Translations under genes and position numbers: made by a program
Shown here: one piece after another, positions 5,133 through 12,628 of the stretch
Layout of the letters: the number at the start of each line of letters is the position of its first letter
Numbering within the stretch: position 1 is the stretch's first letter
Source of the DNA: Solobacterium sp.
Lineage (GTDB): Bacteria; Bacillota_I; Bacilli_A; Erysipelotrichales; Erysipelotrichaceae
Assembly: GCA_017536845.1 (NCBI GenBank)
Contig: JAFWCP010000458.1
Location: 1 to 13,216 of the forward strand
Direction: 5' to 3'
DNA length: 13,216 bases
The notes under the pieces: generated by a model
Told to the model about the DNA's origin: nothing
Database searches by the model: none
What the model saw: the letters and a program-made list of their open reading frames with translations, nothing else

Positions 5133-7048
5133 ATGATAAGCACGGCAAGCGAAGGCAGCGTGAAATACGGCCTGGCAATAAAGTCATACCTCAGCAATGT
5201 GGATACCCCTTCCGGTAACAAGGTCAGCACCATGACCAGCAGGACGATGAATCCTGCCGCATGGATGCCCCGCATCCTGCGCCCAGCATTCATGGCAGCC
5301 AGTTCAAAAAACCTCAAAACCACCATATCCGCAATAACCTTCAATACAAGATATGCCCATAAAGGCAATGAGGAAGCAATTCCCAGGCTGTCCCGCACCG
5401 TCTGAGCCAGAGAGCCCACTTCATAATTGTTGAAAATCTTATAGGCATGGAAGCCATACACAATCCCATACATCAGAATCCCGAAGAACAGGAAATATCT
5501 TAAATGCCTTTTCAGGAAGACCTCCTTGCCTTTCTTTGTCGCATAGTACATCTTCCACAGCCCTGTCCGATAGACCGGTGATATTACAGCAATAATCCAG
5601 ATGCATACCGGTGCTAAGAACAGCACCCACCGCACATATCCGCTTAAGGAGCCATTCCTGTTGACCAGCAGTTCCAGACCGGTATTGTCCGCATAATACG
5701 AAGCACCGGCATCTTTGAGATGCTGGATTTCCGCATTCACCCTTTCCGTCATCGGCAGCTCGGCCGCAACGGTATAGAAGCGGTACAGTTCTTCCTGCTC
5801 TTCCACCGACAGCTCATCTAGCCGGGCTGACATTTCCTGTGCCTTGACAGACGCCTGCCGCATCTCTTCAAGGTCAGCTTCCAGCCTGTCCAGCATATTA
5901 CTGTCAATCGGGCCATAATACTTCTTTGCGCATGCTTCATACTGCAAGGCTTCCGCCGTCTTTGTCACTTCATAACGCATGGCATCAGACAGGCAGTAGA
6001 CAAACACTGCCAGAAGGATCACGATTCCCTTCCTTGTGCCCAAAAGATTCTTCAGCCAGTAAAGCCCCACTGTCCGGAAACGGAAGGTTCTCATTTCATT
6101 CTTCCTGTGCCTGCTTCTGGTGGGATGGTTATAGACAAGCAGGACAATGAAACACAGTACCGGTATCATACCTGCTGCTGTGACCACCTGCAGGAATGGA
6201 TAAATCCCTTCCGAATCAAGCATGGACGATGTCAGGATGGTATAGAGGTTCCAGCTCTTTAAGAAAGCAAGCGGTGATCCCATGCTCATGAACAGCTGCA
6301 CCAGATATTCGGCAATAAAGACAATGACAAAGAAGGTAAGGCTTACGCCGATGTTCCTGTTCTTCTCCAGCAGGATGACAAATTCCCAGAGGACGGCAAT
6401 GACAAGCAGAAACTTCAGCCCGCTCAGCCATATGTAATAAACAAGGATATCAGACCTGATATTGTATTGGAGATATCCGGTGACCGTCTGAATCTGTTTT
6501 GACAGGTCAGCACCGGTTACAAGCATGGCATCAATACAGGCCAGTGTATACAGGATGTAAAGGACAGATAAGATACAGGCAATGACCTGCAGCTTGATAA
6601 AAGCACGTTTCTTTTCCTGTGTCTTAGTCGCGTTGTACATCCTGCCGACATGGTTTTCATGGTCATCATGGATGATGCTGTATACAAGAACCAGGCCAGT
6701 CAGAAGATAGACAAAAGGAAAGTATTTCTGAGAATCCAGCACACCCAAGATTACCCGGTCATCCTGGAATTCCGTTTCTTCTTCCAGCAGGGAACTGACA
6801 ACTGCCATTTCCCTTTCAATCACCTTTTTCCTTTCCGCAAAGAGTTCGGAATTCACCTGGCCGCTCAGGATATCCATCCTTTTTTCCAGAACCTGGGAAT
6901 ATTCCTCCTGATACCGCAGCCTTGCACTTTCATTCCCCTCAGCATTCAGAATCTGGAATACAGACAGAAAAGAAACCACGATGAAAACAAGCACCGCAGT
7001 TAAGATAAACCGGTTGTGAAAAGCTCTGCTGAATTCCCCTTTGAACAT
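5093..7048 (-). CDS. ABC transporter permease of two similar halves
   Basis: This 651-residue integral membrane protein has about twelve hydrophobic segments. It appears to be two ABC-2 type halves in tandem. Each half has one membrane segment near its start (13-33 and 341-357), a long charged, helical external region (about 36-108 and 360-465), then a membrane cluster (about 109-305 and 471-645). The halves share a cytoplasmic motif after the second membrane segment: RMYNATKTQEKKRAFIK (136-152) and KMYYATKKGKEVFLKRH (499-515). I start it at ATG 7048 (MFKGEF), four bases past the ATPase stop with GGGG upstream. A start at 7108 would overlap the ATPase by 56 bp and add 20 unlikely residues. 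It should form the channel for the ATPase encoded just before it. The substrate is unknown; a peptide or lipid-like export role, or control of an envelope process, is possible. Confidence 0.85.
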   Translation of the reverse strand: MFKGEFSRAFHNRFILTAVLVFIVVSFLSVFQILNAEGNESARLRYQEEYSQVLEKRMDILSGQVNSELFAERKKVIEREMAVVSSLLEEETEFQDDRVILGVLDSQKYFPFVYLLTGLVLVYSIIHDDHENHVGRMYNATKTQEKKRAFIKLQVIACILSVLYILYTLACIDAMLVTGADLSKQIQTVTGYLQYNIRSDILVYYIWLSGLKFLLVIAVLWEFVILLEKNRNIGVSLTFFVIVFIAEYLVQLFMSMGSPLAFLKSWNLYTILTSSMLDSEGIYPFLQVVTAAGMIPVLCFIVLLVYNHPTRSRHRKNEMRTFRFRTVGLYWLKNLLGTRKGIVILLAVFVYCLSDAMRYEVTKTAEALQYEACAKKYYGPIDSNMLDRLEADLEEMRQASVKAQEMSARLDELSVEEQEELYRFYTVAAELPMTERVNAEIQHLKDAGASYYADNTGLELLVNRNGSLSGYVRWVLFLAPVCIWIIAVISPVYRTGLWKMYYATKKGKEVFLKRHLRYFLFFGILMYGIVYGFHAYKIFNNYEVGSLAQTVRDSLGIASSLPLWAYLVLKVIADMVVLRFFELAAMNAGRRMRGIHAAGFIVLLVMVLTLLPEGVSTLLRYDFIARPYFTLPSLAVLIIGSMILRHRCFVI

Positions 7049-7052
7049 ACCA

Positions 7053-7886
7053 TTACCCCAGCCATGCCAGATAGACGTCTTCCATTGTTGCCGGAACTTC
7101 TCTTTCATACGTCTGATCCGAGATAAAGCGGATCTGGATCTTTCCCTCAGCAGCCATGCGGTTGACGATCCTGGCTGAAGGGTCAGACTGGATCAAAGAC
7201 AGATCTTCGGTTTCATAGACATGCGTTGCCGCCATCAAAGCTTCCTGCCTTTCAACAGTCAGGACTTCCCCCTCCTTCATCATGATGATCTGGTCGGCAA
7301 TAAACTCAACATCCGAAATCACATGCGTGGCAATCAGAATAATCTTCTCCCCGGCAATATCCGCAATGATATCCCGGAAGTTTTTTCTTTCCACGGGATC
7401 CAATCCTGCTGTAGGTTCATCCAGCAAAAGGATCTGCGGATCATTCAATAATGCCTGGGCAATTAATACACGCTGCCGCATACCGCCGGAAAGACTCTCC
7501 AGCCTCCTGTTTCTGACATCCGCAAGATTCAGATTCTTTAATAATGCATGGATTTTCTTTGCCGGTTTCTTCACTTCCTTCATGGCAGCCATATAGAACA
7601 GGAATGTACGGACATTCATTTCCAATGATAACGTCTGCTGCTGAGGCATGTAGCCAAGGACTTCCCTGTATTTACTGCCAAGCTTATGGATATCCTTCCC
7701 ATTCCAGAGCACTTCTCCTTCATCATAGTCTAAAGTGGTTGTAAGGATATTCATCAAAGTAGACTTCCCAGCCCCGTTCTGACCCAGCAGGCCATAAATG
7801 CCCGGTTTCAGAACCAGGCTGAGATCTTTGATGGCACGGACTTTTCCATAGTTTTTCCGCAGATGTTCGATCTTCAATTCATTCAT
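7053..7886 (-). CDS. ABC transporter ATP-binding protein
   Basis: The 277-residue protein carries every nucleotide-binding motif: Walker A GQNGAGKST (35-43), Q-loop YMPQQQ (79-84), signature LSGGMRQR (132-139), Walker B ILLLDEP (152-158) and the switch histidine in ATHVISD (H188). The pattern is that of single-domain ABC-2 exporter ATPases. The start at ATG 7886 (MNELKIEHL) is chosen over longer frames because it lies four bases after the lipoprotein stop (TGA-CTGT-ATG). There is no strong ribosome binding site, so coupling to upstream translation is likely. The same four-base spacing recurs before the permease, so the three genes form a tight operon. The protein would energise the 651-residue permease. 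Confidence 0.95.
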   Translation of the reverse strand: MNELKIEHLRKNYGKVRAIKDLSLVLKPGIYGLLGQNGAGKSTLMNILTTTLDYDEGEVLWNGKDIHKLGSKYREVLGYMPQQQTLSLEMNVRTFLFYMAAMKEVKKPAKKIHALLKNLNLADVRNRRLESLSGGMRQRVLIAQALLNDPQILLLDEPTAGLDPVERKNFRDIIADIAGEKIILIATHVISDVEFIADQIIMMKEGEVLTVERQEALMAATHVYETEDLSLIQSDPSARIVNRMAAEGKIQIRFISDQTYEREVPATMEDVYLAWLG

Positions 7887-7890
7887 ACAG

Positions 7891-8988
7891 TCAATCCAGA
7901 TAACGACAGGCACCGGTATCACAATCACAGCTGTAATACCGGATATTCTCTCCCTCATAGCAGAAACCGATGATCTGGCCATCCGCAATTCTGACAACAG
8001 GCGAAAAATCGCTGGTCACCGTGATATTGCCGGCACTTGTCTGGCCCTTTAATGTCTTAGAAGGAACAATGGTCTTCAGTTCTTTAAAAGATCCATCATA
8101 AACCTTGTATTCCATGACCTTCTCATTGCCGGAGAAGGTGTAAACATGTTCCTCATCAAAATACACAGGAACTTCTTTTTCATCATCAAAAAGAACCTTG
8201 CCGGAAAGATCAGCCAGATAGAAATGATAGCCTTCAGGATCCCCTTCATCTTCACCATGCTCATAATAGGAAATCCTGCCATTGTTCTCAAAGATAAACT
8301 CTTTTCCCCTGAGCCATTCCAGTTCCTTTGTTTCATACTTCCCGCCAAGCTTCATGACGTACGTCCTGTTCCCATCCGCAGCATTTGTCAGGAAGTAAAC
8401 AGAGTCCCCATCCGCATGAAACCTGACAACCAGTGTATCAAGATCCTTACGGGCAGCTTCCTTGCCGTCTTTCGAATAGATATGGATAACACCGGAAGTC
8501 CCATTCTCTTCCGCAACAACCAGATACCCCTTCTGTATGACATAGTCTATTGGCTGATAATCCACTTCCAGCAAGGTTGTACGACTGTGCTTGTCAATGG
8601 ATATGGCATTGATCCTGTATCTGCTTTCCCCTTCCGTATTGGTATAGTTGGTCAGATACACCATCTGGTCCCCATAAATATAAACAGGCTGCGTGACATA
8701 CACATTCTCCGCATACTTCTCCATAGGACCTGTTTTCTGAGAAGCAGGCAAATCATCCTTGATGGACAATTCCTCAAAAAACACAGGATCCTTCATATTC
8801 TCATAATAGACAACACCATTCCGGCTGATGACAAACAATCCCTTTCCATATGCAGCAGGCTGATCAGTCATCGCCTGAAACCATGACCTCTGTGCCATGG
8901 GGCTGATTGTTGCTTCTTCTGTCTTATTTCCCGCACACCCGCTTGTCATAAGCATGCATGCCATTACAATTCCGAAAATCTTCTTCAT
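7891..8988 (-). CDS. Predicted lipoprotein, beta-rich, ABC-operon partner
   Basis: The 365-residue protein begins MKKIFGIVMACMLMTSGC. It has a basic start, a hydrophobic stretch and a lipidation cysteine C18, although Thr rather than Leu stands at -3. ATG 8988 is chosen because AAAGG lies six bases before it and the signal begins there; the frame upstream has no good start. The mature part is rich in short strands (VYFLTNAADG, KGYLVVAEENG, HVYTFSGNEKV) repeated about every 40-50 residues, suggesting a beta-propeller-like fold. The C-terminus has a cysteine cluster (CDCDTGAC). It is the first gene of the operon with the ABC ATPase and permease, so it may be a surface sensor or accessory part of that transporter. 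The family is not recognised. Confidence 0.8.
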   Translation of the reverse strand: MKKIFGIVMACMLMTSGCAGNKTEEATISPMAQRSWFQAMTDQPAAYGKGLFVISRNGVVYYENMKDPVFFEELSIKDDLPASQKTGPMEKYAENVYVTQPVYIYGDQMVYLTNYTNTEGESRYRINAISIDKHSRTTLLEVDYQPIDYVIQKGYLVVAEENGTSGVIHIYSKDGKEAARKDLDTLVVRFHADGDSVYFLTNAADGNRTYVMKLGGKYETKELEWLRGKEFIFENNGRISYYEHGEDEGDPEGYHFYLADLSGKVLFDDEKEVPVYFDEEHVYTFSGNEKVMEYKVYDGSFKELKTIVPSKTLKGQTSAGNITVTSDFSPVVRIADGQIIGFCYEGENIRYYSCDCDTGACRYLD

Positions 8989-9034
8989 TTTCTGCCTTTC
9001 TATTGCCATCCCATCCACGAGACAGACTTCCTAA

Positions 9035-9043
9035 AGTATAGCA
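9035..9043 (-). promoter_or_regulatory. Extended -10 promoter of the lipoprotein-ABC operon
   Basis: The minus strand reads TGCTATACT, an extended -10 element, about 46 bp before the lipoprotein start. No good -35 hexamer is seen at 16-18 bp. The start would be near 9028, giving a leader of about 40 nt. Confidence 0.5.
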
Positions 9044-9074
9044 GTTTTTAACGTGTGCGATATTTAAGCTTTCT

Positions 9075-9262
9075 TCAATTCTGTGTTCTTTTGAAATGGC
9101 AGTAAAAGAAGATTGGAAGGTTTTGGGATGGAGAAGGGTTTGCATATACAGGGCAATACTTTCCAATGTCATTAAGCCAACTGATCTGCCCTACATGAAT
9201 TCCTGTTCGATCATCAAATTCAAACTCAATTAAAAAGCCATAGCGAGTATGGCATATTAGAG
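9075..9262 (-). pseudogene. 3' remnant of a gene ending against array 2
   Basis: One minus-strand frame reads CHTRYGFLIEFEFDDRTGIH, VGQISWLNDIGKYCPVYANP, SPSQNLPIFFYCHFKRTQN and stops at a TGA (9075-9077). It has no start codon and runs directly into the degenerate outermost repeat of array 2. The composition is typical of a folded protein, unlike the overlapping frame that begins MTLESIAL. It is best read as the 3' end of a gene cut by whatever brought the array here. The family is not recognised. Confidence 0.45.
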
Positions 9263-9727
9263 GATTCCTTATATGGTACGGTTCACTATATGGTAGGAGA
9301 GATTATTCTGGAAGTCGTGGTTCTTGTATGTCAATTCCTTATATGGTACGGTTCACCGGCAACGGCAACGGCAACAACGGCACTGGTGGCAACGCCAACA
9401 TCGCGTCAATTCCTTATATGGTACGGTTCACATTTGGTTTCGAACTTTAATTGTCGCGTCTTTTGTTGTGCGTCAATCCCTTATATGGTACGGTTCACTT
9501 CAAAAAGCGGCTACTGCAGCAGGCCCAGCACACTGAAAAGCGTTCTGCGTCAATCCCTTATATGGTACGGTTCACGAGACGAGAAAGTTTTCCTCAGAAG
9601 ACTTTATAATCTTGAGAAAAGGCGTCAATCCCTTATATGGTACGGTTCACGGGTTTATTCTTTTACTTATGGCCTGGGGCGCTGTGTGCCCCGAAGGCGC
9701 GTCAATCCCTTATATGGTACGGTTCAC
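9258..9727 (-). CRISPR. CRISPR array 2, 7 repeats, leader on the right
   Basis: Repeats of 29 bp lie at 9258-9286 (degenerate in its first five or so bases), 9328-9356, 9403-9431, 9470-9498, 9547-9575, 9622-9650 and 9699-9727. Spacers are 41, 46, 38, 48, 46 and 48 nt. The core reads CCTTATATGGTACGG where array 1 has CCTTATAGGATACGG. The three left-hand repeats have CAATTCC; the four nearest the leader have CAATCCC, so a point change spread by copying of the leader-proximal repeat. The decayed outermost repeat and this gradient both show growth from the right. It uses the same leader as array 1 and has no cas gene of its own, so it is probably served in trans by the RT-Cas1/Cas2 pair. Confidence 0.97.
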
Positions 9728-9904
9728 AACAGTGTTTTCACTGCTTCGCGAAGATTATAACATTAATTTTAGTCAATTACTACCTCTTTTTTGCGGTCAA
9801 CCCCCGGGCTGTTGCGTGACTCGCTACACTGCACAAACCCTTATATTTCCTGACATTGTGAGTATTTGAGTCTATATTGTAGAAAGCAGTCAGGAGGTTG
9901 ACCG
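9728..9904 (-). promoter_or_regulatory. CRISPR leader of array 2
   Basis: The block aligns gap-free with the array 1 leader (919-1095), and similarity ends after the GGTTGACCG at 9896-9904. It keeps the repeat-adjacent CAGTG-TTTT-CACTG hairpin, the extended -10, CGGTCAACCCCC (9794-9805) and the invariant stretch around GGGCTGTTGCGTGACTCGC. Substitutions cluster in the distal 30 bp, suggesting that the proximal 140 bp are under constraint. Confidence 0.88.
9754..9762 (-). promoter_or_regulatory. Extended -10 promoter for array 2
   Basis: TGTTATAAT on the minus strand lies 27 bp from the last repeat, exactly as in the array 1 leader. Downstream the leader has a perfect CTTCGCGAAG palindrome (altered in leader 1) near the expected transcription start. 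Confidence 0.62.
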
Positions 9905-9943
9905 TGCTCCTGAATACGTATGATAGTCATTGTATTCGCCCAT

Positions 9944-9973
9944 AAATCAAAAGCGATGACTGCCTGCCATCGC
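9944..9973 (-). terminator. Terminator of the SH3-domain protein gene
   Basis: On the minus strand GCGATG pairs with CATCGC across a 9-nt loop, followed by TTTTGATTT, a few bases after the stop codon at 9978. It shields the array 2 leader from read-through. Confidence 0.7.
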
Positions 9974-9977
9974 CTGT

Positions 9978-10976
9978 TTATTCCTCTGTTTCCTCCTGGG
10001 TAAATACAATATCCTCTTCATTAATCCAGCCTGTATGCAGCTCATCAGACTGATTGACGGTATACTCAACATAATACCATTCACCCTCCTGTGCATACAC
10101 CTCTGCCAGCACCCTGCCGGTTAACCTGTCTTCTACCCCGCTGCTGAGATCCGGCTGGTAGTAGATGGTATCGGTAATCGATGCCTTGCCAAGGTATTGA
10201 TAGACAAGCGGATACTTTTCAAGAAACTTGTTCTTCCAGAGATCAACATGCTCCAGCACTGCCGCATATCCTGTTAACATGCCGCCTCTGACCCAGCCGG
10301 CTTTTTGCTGATAATGGCAATGGAGCCATACTTCATCCTCAACAACTACATATTTATCTACCGGAACCGTTTCCCCATCCGGGATCTGGATTACGATCTC
10401 AGACGCATACCTTAACGGCTGGTCCCGTAAAGGAAGGTAATTGCTGTCGGTTTTGACCCTCAGAGTGCACTCAATATTATGACTGCCGTCATCCTGCTCA
10501 TAACGGAAATCCTGATATGATGCATACCCTGGTATGACTTCATCATCCGCCGTACGCACATCCATGCCTGCCGCTATGAAGACTGATACATCATCCAGAT
10601 TATCAACTGTTTCCCCGGTAAACTCCCATTCATTGTTCTCATCAAGCCGATAGATGGCAAAGGACGCCGGTGAATCAGCTTCAATGCTGTGGCCGTTGAG
10701 GAGGAAGAAGTTCTCTTCTTCCGCATCAATGCCTGCTGCCCGGAAAGAAGATTCTTCATCCAGATAGATCATCCAGTACGGATATTCATAAAAAGACCGC
10801 ACTATCGTTTCGGAACTGCTTCGGACAGCCATTTCCGGCACATTCGTACGGCTGAACATTCCGTTGAGGATGGTGCAGATATAACCGATAAACAGAAGCG
10901 AAACACCGATGAAGATAATGAACATGATATCTTCTGCCGATCTCTTTTTCCGCTTCTGTTTCCCTGTATTCTTCAT
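9978..10976 (-). CDS. Membrane-anchored protein with two SH3-like domains
   Basis: The 332-residue protein has a basic N-terminus (KQKRKKR), one membrane segment (about 17-39) and a large outside part. Two SH3b-like units can be seen: about 173-236 (with WLHCHYQQKAGWVRGGML) and 264-326 (GRVLAEVYAQEGEWYYVEY then HTGWINEEDIV). The GW-type ends of these units are typical of bacterial SH3 domains, which bind cell-wall peptides. The region 50-170 has no recognised domain. The start at 10976 follows AGGAG by 8 nt, within a hairpin. It is a single-gene unit with its own terminator. A cell-envelope role is likely; the exact function is unknown. Confidence 0.8.
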   Translation of the reverse strand: MKNTGKQKRKKRSAEDIMFIIFIGVSLLFIGYICTILNGMFSRTNVPEMAVRSSSETIVRSFYEYPYWMIYLDEESSFRAAGIDAEEENFFLLNGHSIEADSPASFAIYRLDENNEWEFTGETVDNLDDVSVFIAAGMDVRTADDEVIPGYASYQDFRYEQDDGSHNIECTLRVKTDSNYLPLRDQPLRYASEIVIQIPDGETVPVDKYVVVEDEVWLHCHYQQKAGWVRGGMLTGYAAVLEHVDLWKNKFLEKYPLVYQYLGKASITDTIYYQPDLSSGVEDRLTGRVLAEVYAQEGEWYYVEYTVNQSDELHTGWINEEDIVFTQEETEE

Positions 10977-10977
10977 G

Positions 10978-11006
10978 CCTGATACTCCTGTCGGTATTGT
11001 ATCAGG
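10978..11006 (-). promoter_or_regulatory. Hairpin covering the SH3 gene ribosome binding site
   Basis: Minus-strand CCTGATAC pairs perfectly with GTATCAGG across 13 nt, and the second arm ends one base before the ATG at 10976. The AGGAG ribosome binding site straddles loop and stem, so folding would restrict translation initiation. Confidence 0.45.
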
Positions 11007-11034
11007 AATTCAAAGTGATGATTTTTAAGATTGT

Positions 11035-11589
11035 CTATTCAATCGGACGACCGGCCAGCTTTTCCAGGAATCTCTCCAGCCAGCCCGGTTTTTCATTCTG
11101 CCTTGACGGTGCCTTATACCGCATTCTTTCAGCATGAATGCCTTCTTCATCAACCTTTACCAGCATATAGGAAGGATGGGTGCCGTCACGGTTATGATAC
11201 ACAGACCCCGGATTCAGCAGGCGGATGCCCTGCTGCACCGTATCCTGATACACATGCACATGGCCGAAGAAGACCGTGTCACAGTTCTCCCTCTTCGCAT
11301 GTTCCAGCATGGCAGCATACTTGAAATACTGGATGAATTCCTTATGTCCATGACAGACCAGAATCCTGTGCCCGTTCACTTCCAGAATCATCAGCTCAGG
11401 CATATCCGCATCCGCAAGACTGTCATGATTGCCCTTTACAGCAAGATACCCTTCCAGTTACGCTGTCTGCATTTCACTGTCGCCAAGATGGATCAGATAG
11501 TCATAGTCCTGATACAGCTCTTTCAGATATGCCAGTGATTCCCGATCACCATGGCTGTCACTGACCAGCAGGATGTTTACCGGTGCCAT
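11035..11589 (-). pseudogene. YfcE-type metallophosphoesterase broken by an in-frame TAA
   Basis: From ATG 11589 the frame reads MAPVNILLVSDSHGDRESLA and keeps all metal-site motifs of the YfcE/MJ0936 phosphodiesterase family: DSH (11-13), GDSE (36-39), GNHD (53-56), VCHGH and FFGHVH. Codon 44 (11458-11460) is TAA, between MQTA and LEGYLAVKGNHD. No frame change occurs, so one base change (for example from GAA or CAA) explains it. The total length of 184 codons matches the family. The start has an AAGGAAG ribosome binding site and lies 23 bp after the AraC gene stop. Translation restarting at ATG 11403 would lack the DSH, GD and GNHD metal ligands. A sequencing error is a real alternative. Confidence 0.85.
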
Positions 11590-11612
11590 ATATCATCTTC
11601 CTTTCCTGCCCA

Positions 11613-12515
11613 TTATACCGTACCGGAAGAAATTCCTGTCCCTTCATGCTTCAGAGGGTATTGCCGGCGGGTGATGGCAGCCTGACGGTATTTCAGCGGC
11701 GATATCCCCGTCATGGCAGAAAACCTTGTGCTGAAGGAAGCATCATCCGAAAACCCTGTCCGCATGGCAATCTCATGAACCGTGAGGTCCGTGACTTCCA
11801 GATACTCCTTTGCCCGGGTAATCCGCAGGGAAAGGAGATAGTTGTACGGCGTGGTTCCCATATACTGCCGGAACAGCCGCATATAGTAAGCCTTTGACAT
11901 ATGGGCAATCTCCAGCAGAGTACTGATATCCACGTTTTCCGTACAGTGCTGACGGATGTAATCCACCGATTCCATGATCAGCTTCTGATTGCCGGATACC
12001 GATACCGCAGCTGCCAGAACCAGGTCGGTCAGGATCTGATGGATCAGAAGACTTTCTGATAAAATCATCTCCGAAGAGGTATTCTCAAGATCTTTCAGCA
12101 GTACATCAAAACGGCTCTGGACAGAAGTTCCCAGCCTTGCCGGAGTGTTCTTATGTTCCGGTATGAGCAGCTCTTCCATTGCCTTCACCCCGGCCCCGTC
12201 CACATGGACCCAATAGTGTGTCCAGATGCCGGACTGCGGGTCTGTGCTGTAGGACTGCGGCGAGCGGCAGTTGATGAACAATGCCTGCCCGGGCAGCAGC
12301 CTGACGGCTGTATTGTTCTGAACAACCATCCCACAGCCTTCAATGGTATAGAACAGCAGGTAGCTGTCTTTAAAATCACGCACGGTGTTGAAATTCACCC
12401 CGGCATAGAAGATACCCGCCTCGGTGCAGTAATACGGCTGTTTTCGTGCAAATCCCGACGGTGTTGTCCTTAGCCACAGACTCCCCTCGGCAATGTCAAG
12501 ATTGTAAACAAGCAT
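11613..12515 (-). CDS. AraC-family transcription regulator, probably of rhamnose genes
   Basis: The 300-residue protein has an N-terminal cupin-like sensor domain (about 20-105, with LLPGQALFINCRSPQSY and IWTHYWVHVDG) and the usual pair of C-terminal helix-turn-helix units: about 196-220 (STLLEIAHMSKAYYMRLFRQ) and 246-270 (HEIAMRTGFSDDASFSTRFS), ending in the family motif GISPLKYR. The start ATG 12515 is set by CGGAGG five bases upstream; the longer frame has no such site. It is divergent from rhaB with 113 bp between starts, so it likely activates rhaB in response to a rhamnose-pathway sugar, by analogy with RhaS and RhaR. The broken phosphoesterase gene follows in the same direction. Confidence 0.9.
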   Translation of the reverse strand: MLVYNLDIAEGSLWLRTTPSGFARKQPYYCTEAGIFYAGVNFNTVRDFKDSYLLFYTIEGCGMVVQNNTAVRLLPGQALFINCRSPQSYSTDPQSGIWTHYWVHVDGAGVKAMEELLIPEHKNTPARLGTSVQSRFDVLLKDLENTSSEMILSESLLIHQILTDLVLAAAVSVSGNQKLIMESVDYIRQHCTENVDISTLLEIAHMSKAYYMRLFRQYMGTTPYNYLLSLRITRAKEYLEVTDLTVHEIAMRTGFSDDASFSTRFSAMTGISPLKYRQAAITRRQYPLKHEGTGISSGTV

Positions 12516-12628
12516 ATATCCTCCGGTAGACTTTTTCAAAAAAAGCTGATACTTATCACAATGGTAACACACTTTGAAACCGCTATACTAAAGACACAGA
12601 CAAAAAGGTCTGGAAAAAGGAGAAAGAT
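12516..12628. promoter_or_regulatory. Divergent promoter region between araC-type gene and rhaB
   Basis: A TATACT at 12584-12589 is a good -10 for rhaB, but the -35 position (ATGGTA) is poor, as expected for an activator-dependent promoter. TTATCACAATGGTAA (12554-12568), an imperfect inverted repeat at the -35 position, is a candidate AraC-type operator. No clear promoter for the regulator gene was found. Confidence 0.4.

Noticed and set aside
8146..8886. Long plus-strand open frame opposite the lipoprotein gene
   Set aside because: The opposite strand has a start with ribosome binding site, a signal peptide and operon context; this frame is its shadow.
8924..9172. Minus-strand frame starting MTLESIALYM
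   Set aside because: It lacks a ribosome binding site, overlaps the operon promoter and lipoprotein start, and another frame there is more protein-like.
9432..9469. Spacer read as plus-strand IWFRTLIVASFVV
   Set aside because: It is pyrimidine-rich on plus, and the minus strand reads as TTKDATIKVRNQ, so its sense direction is unclear; it is not counted in support of the bias.
9651..9698. Spacer read as plus-strand GFILLLMAWGAVCPEG
   Set aside because: It is only 44% purine on plus and a minus-strand frame is also open, so it is not counted as support.
9290..9869. Open frames with repeated QSLIWYGS or VNSLYGTVH
   Set aside because: They are translations of array 2 repeats and leader 2.
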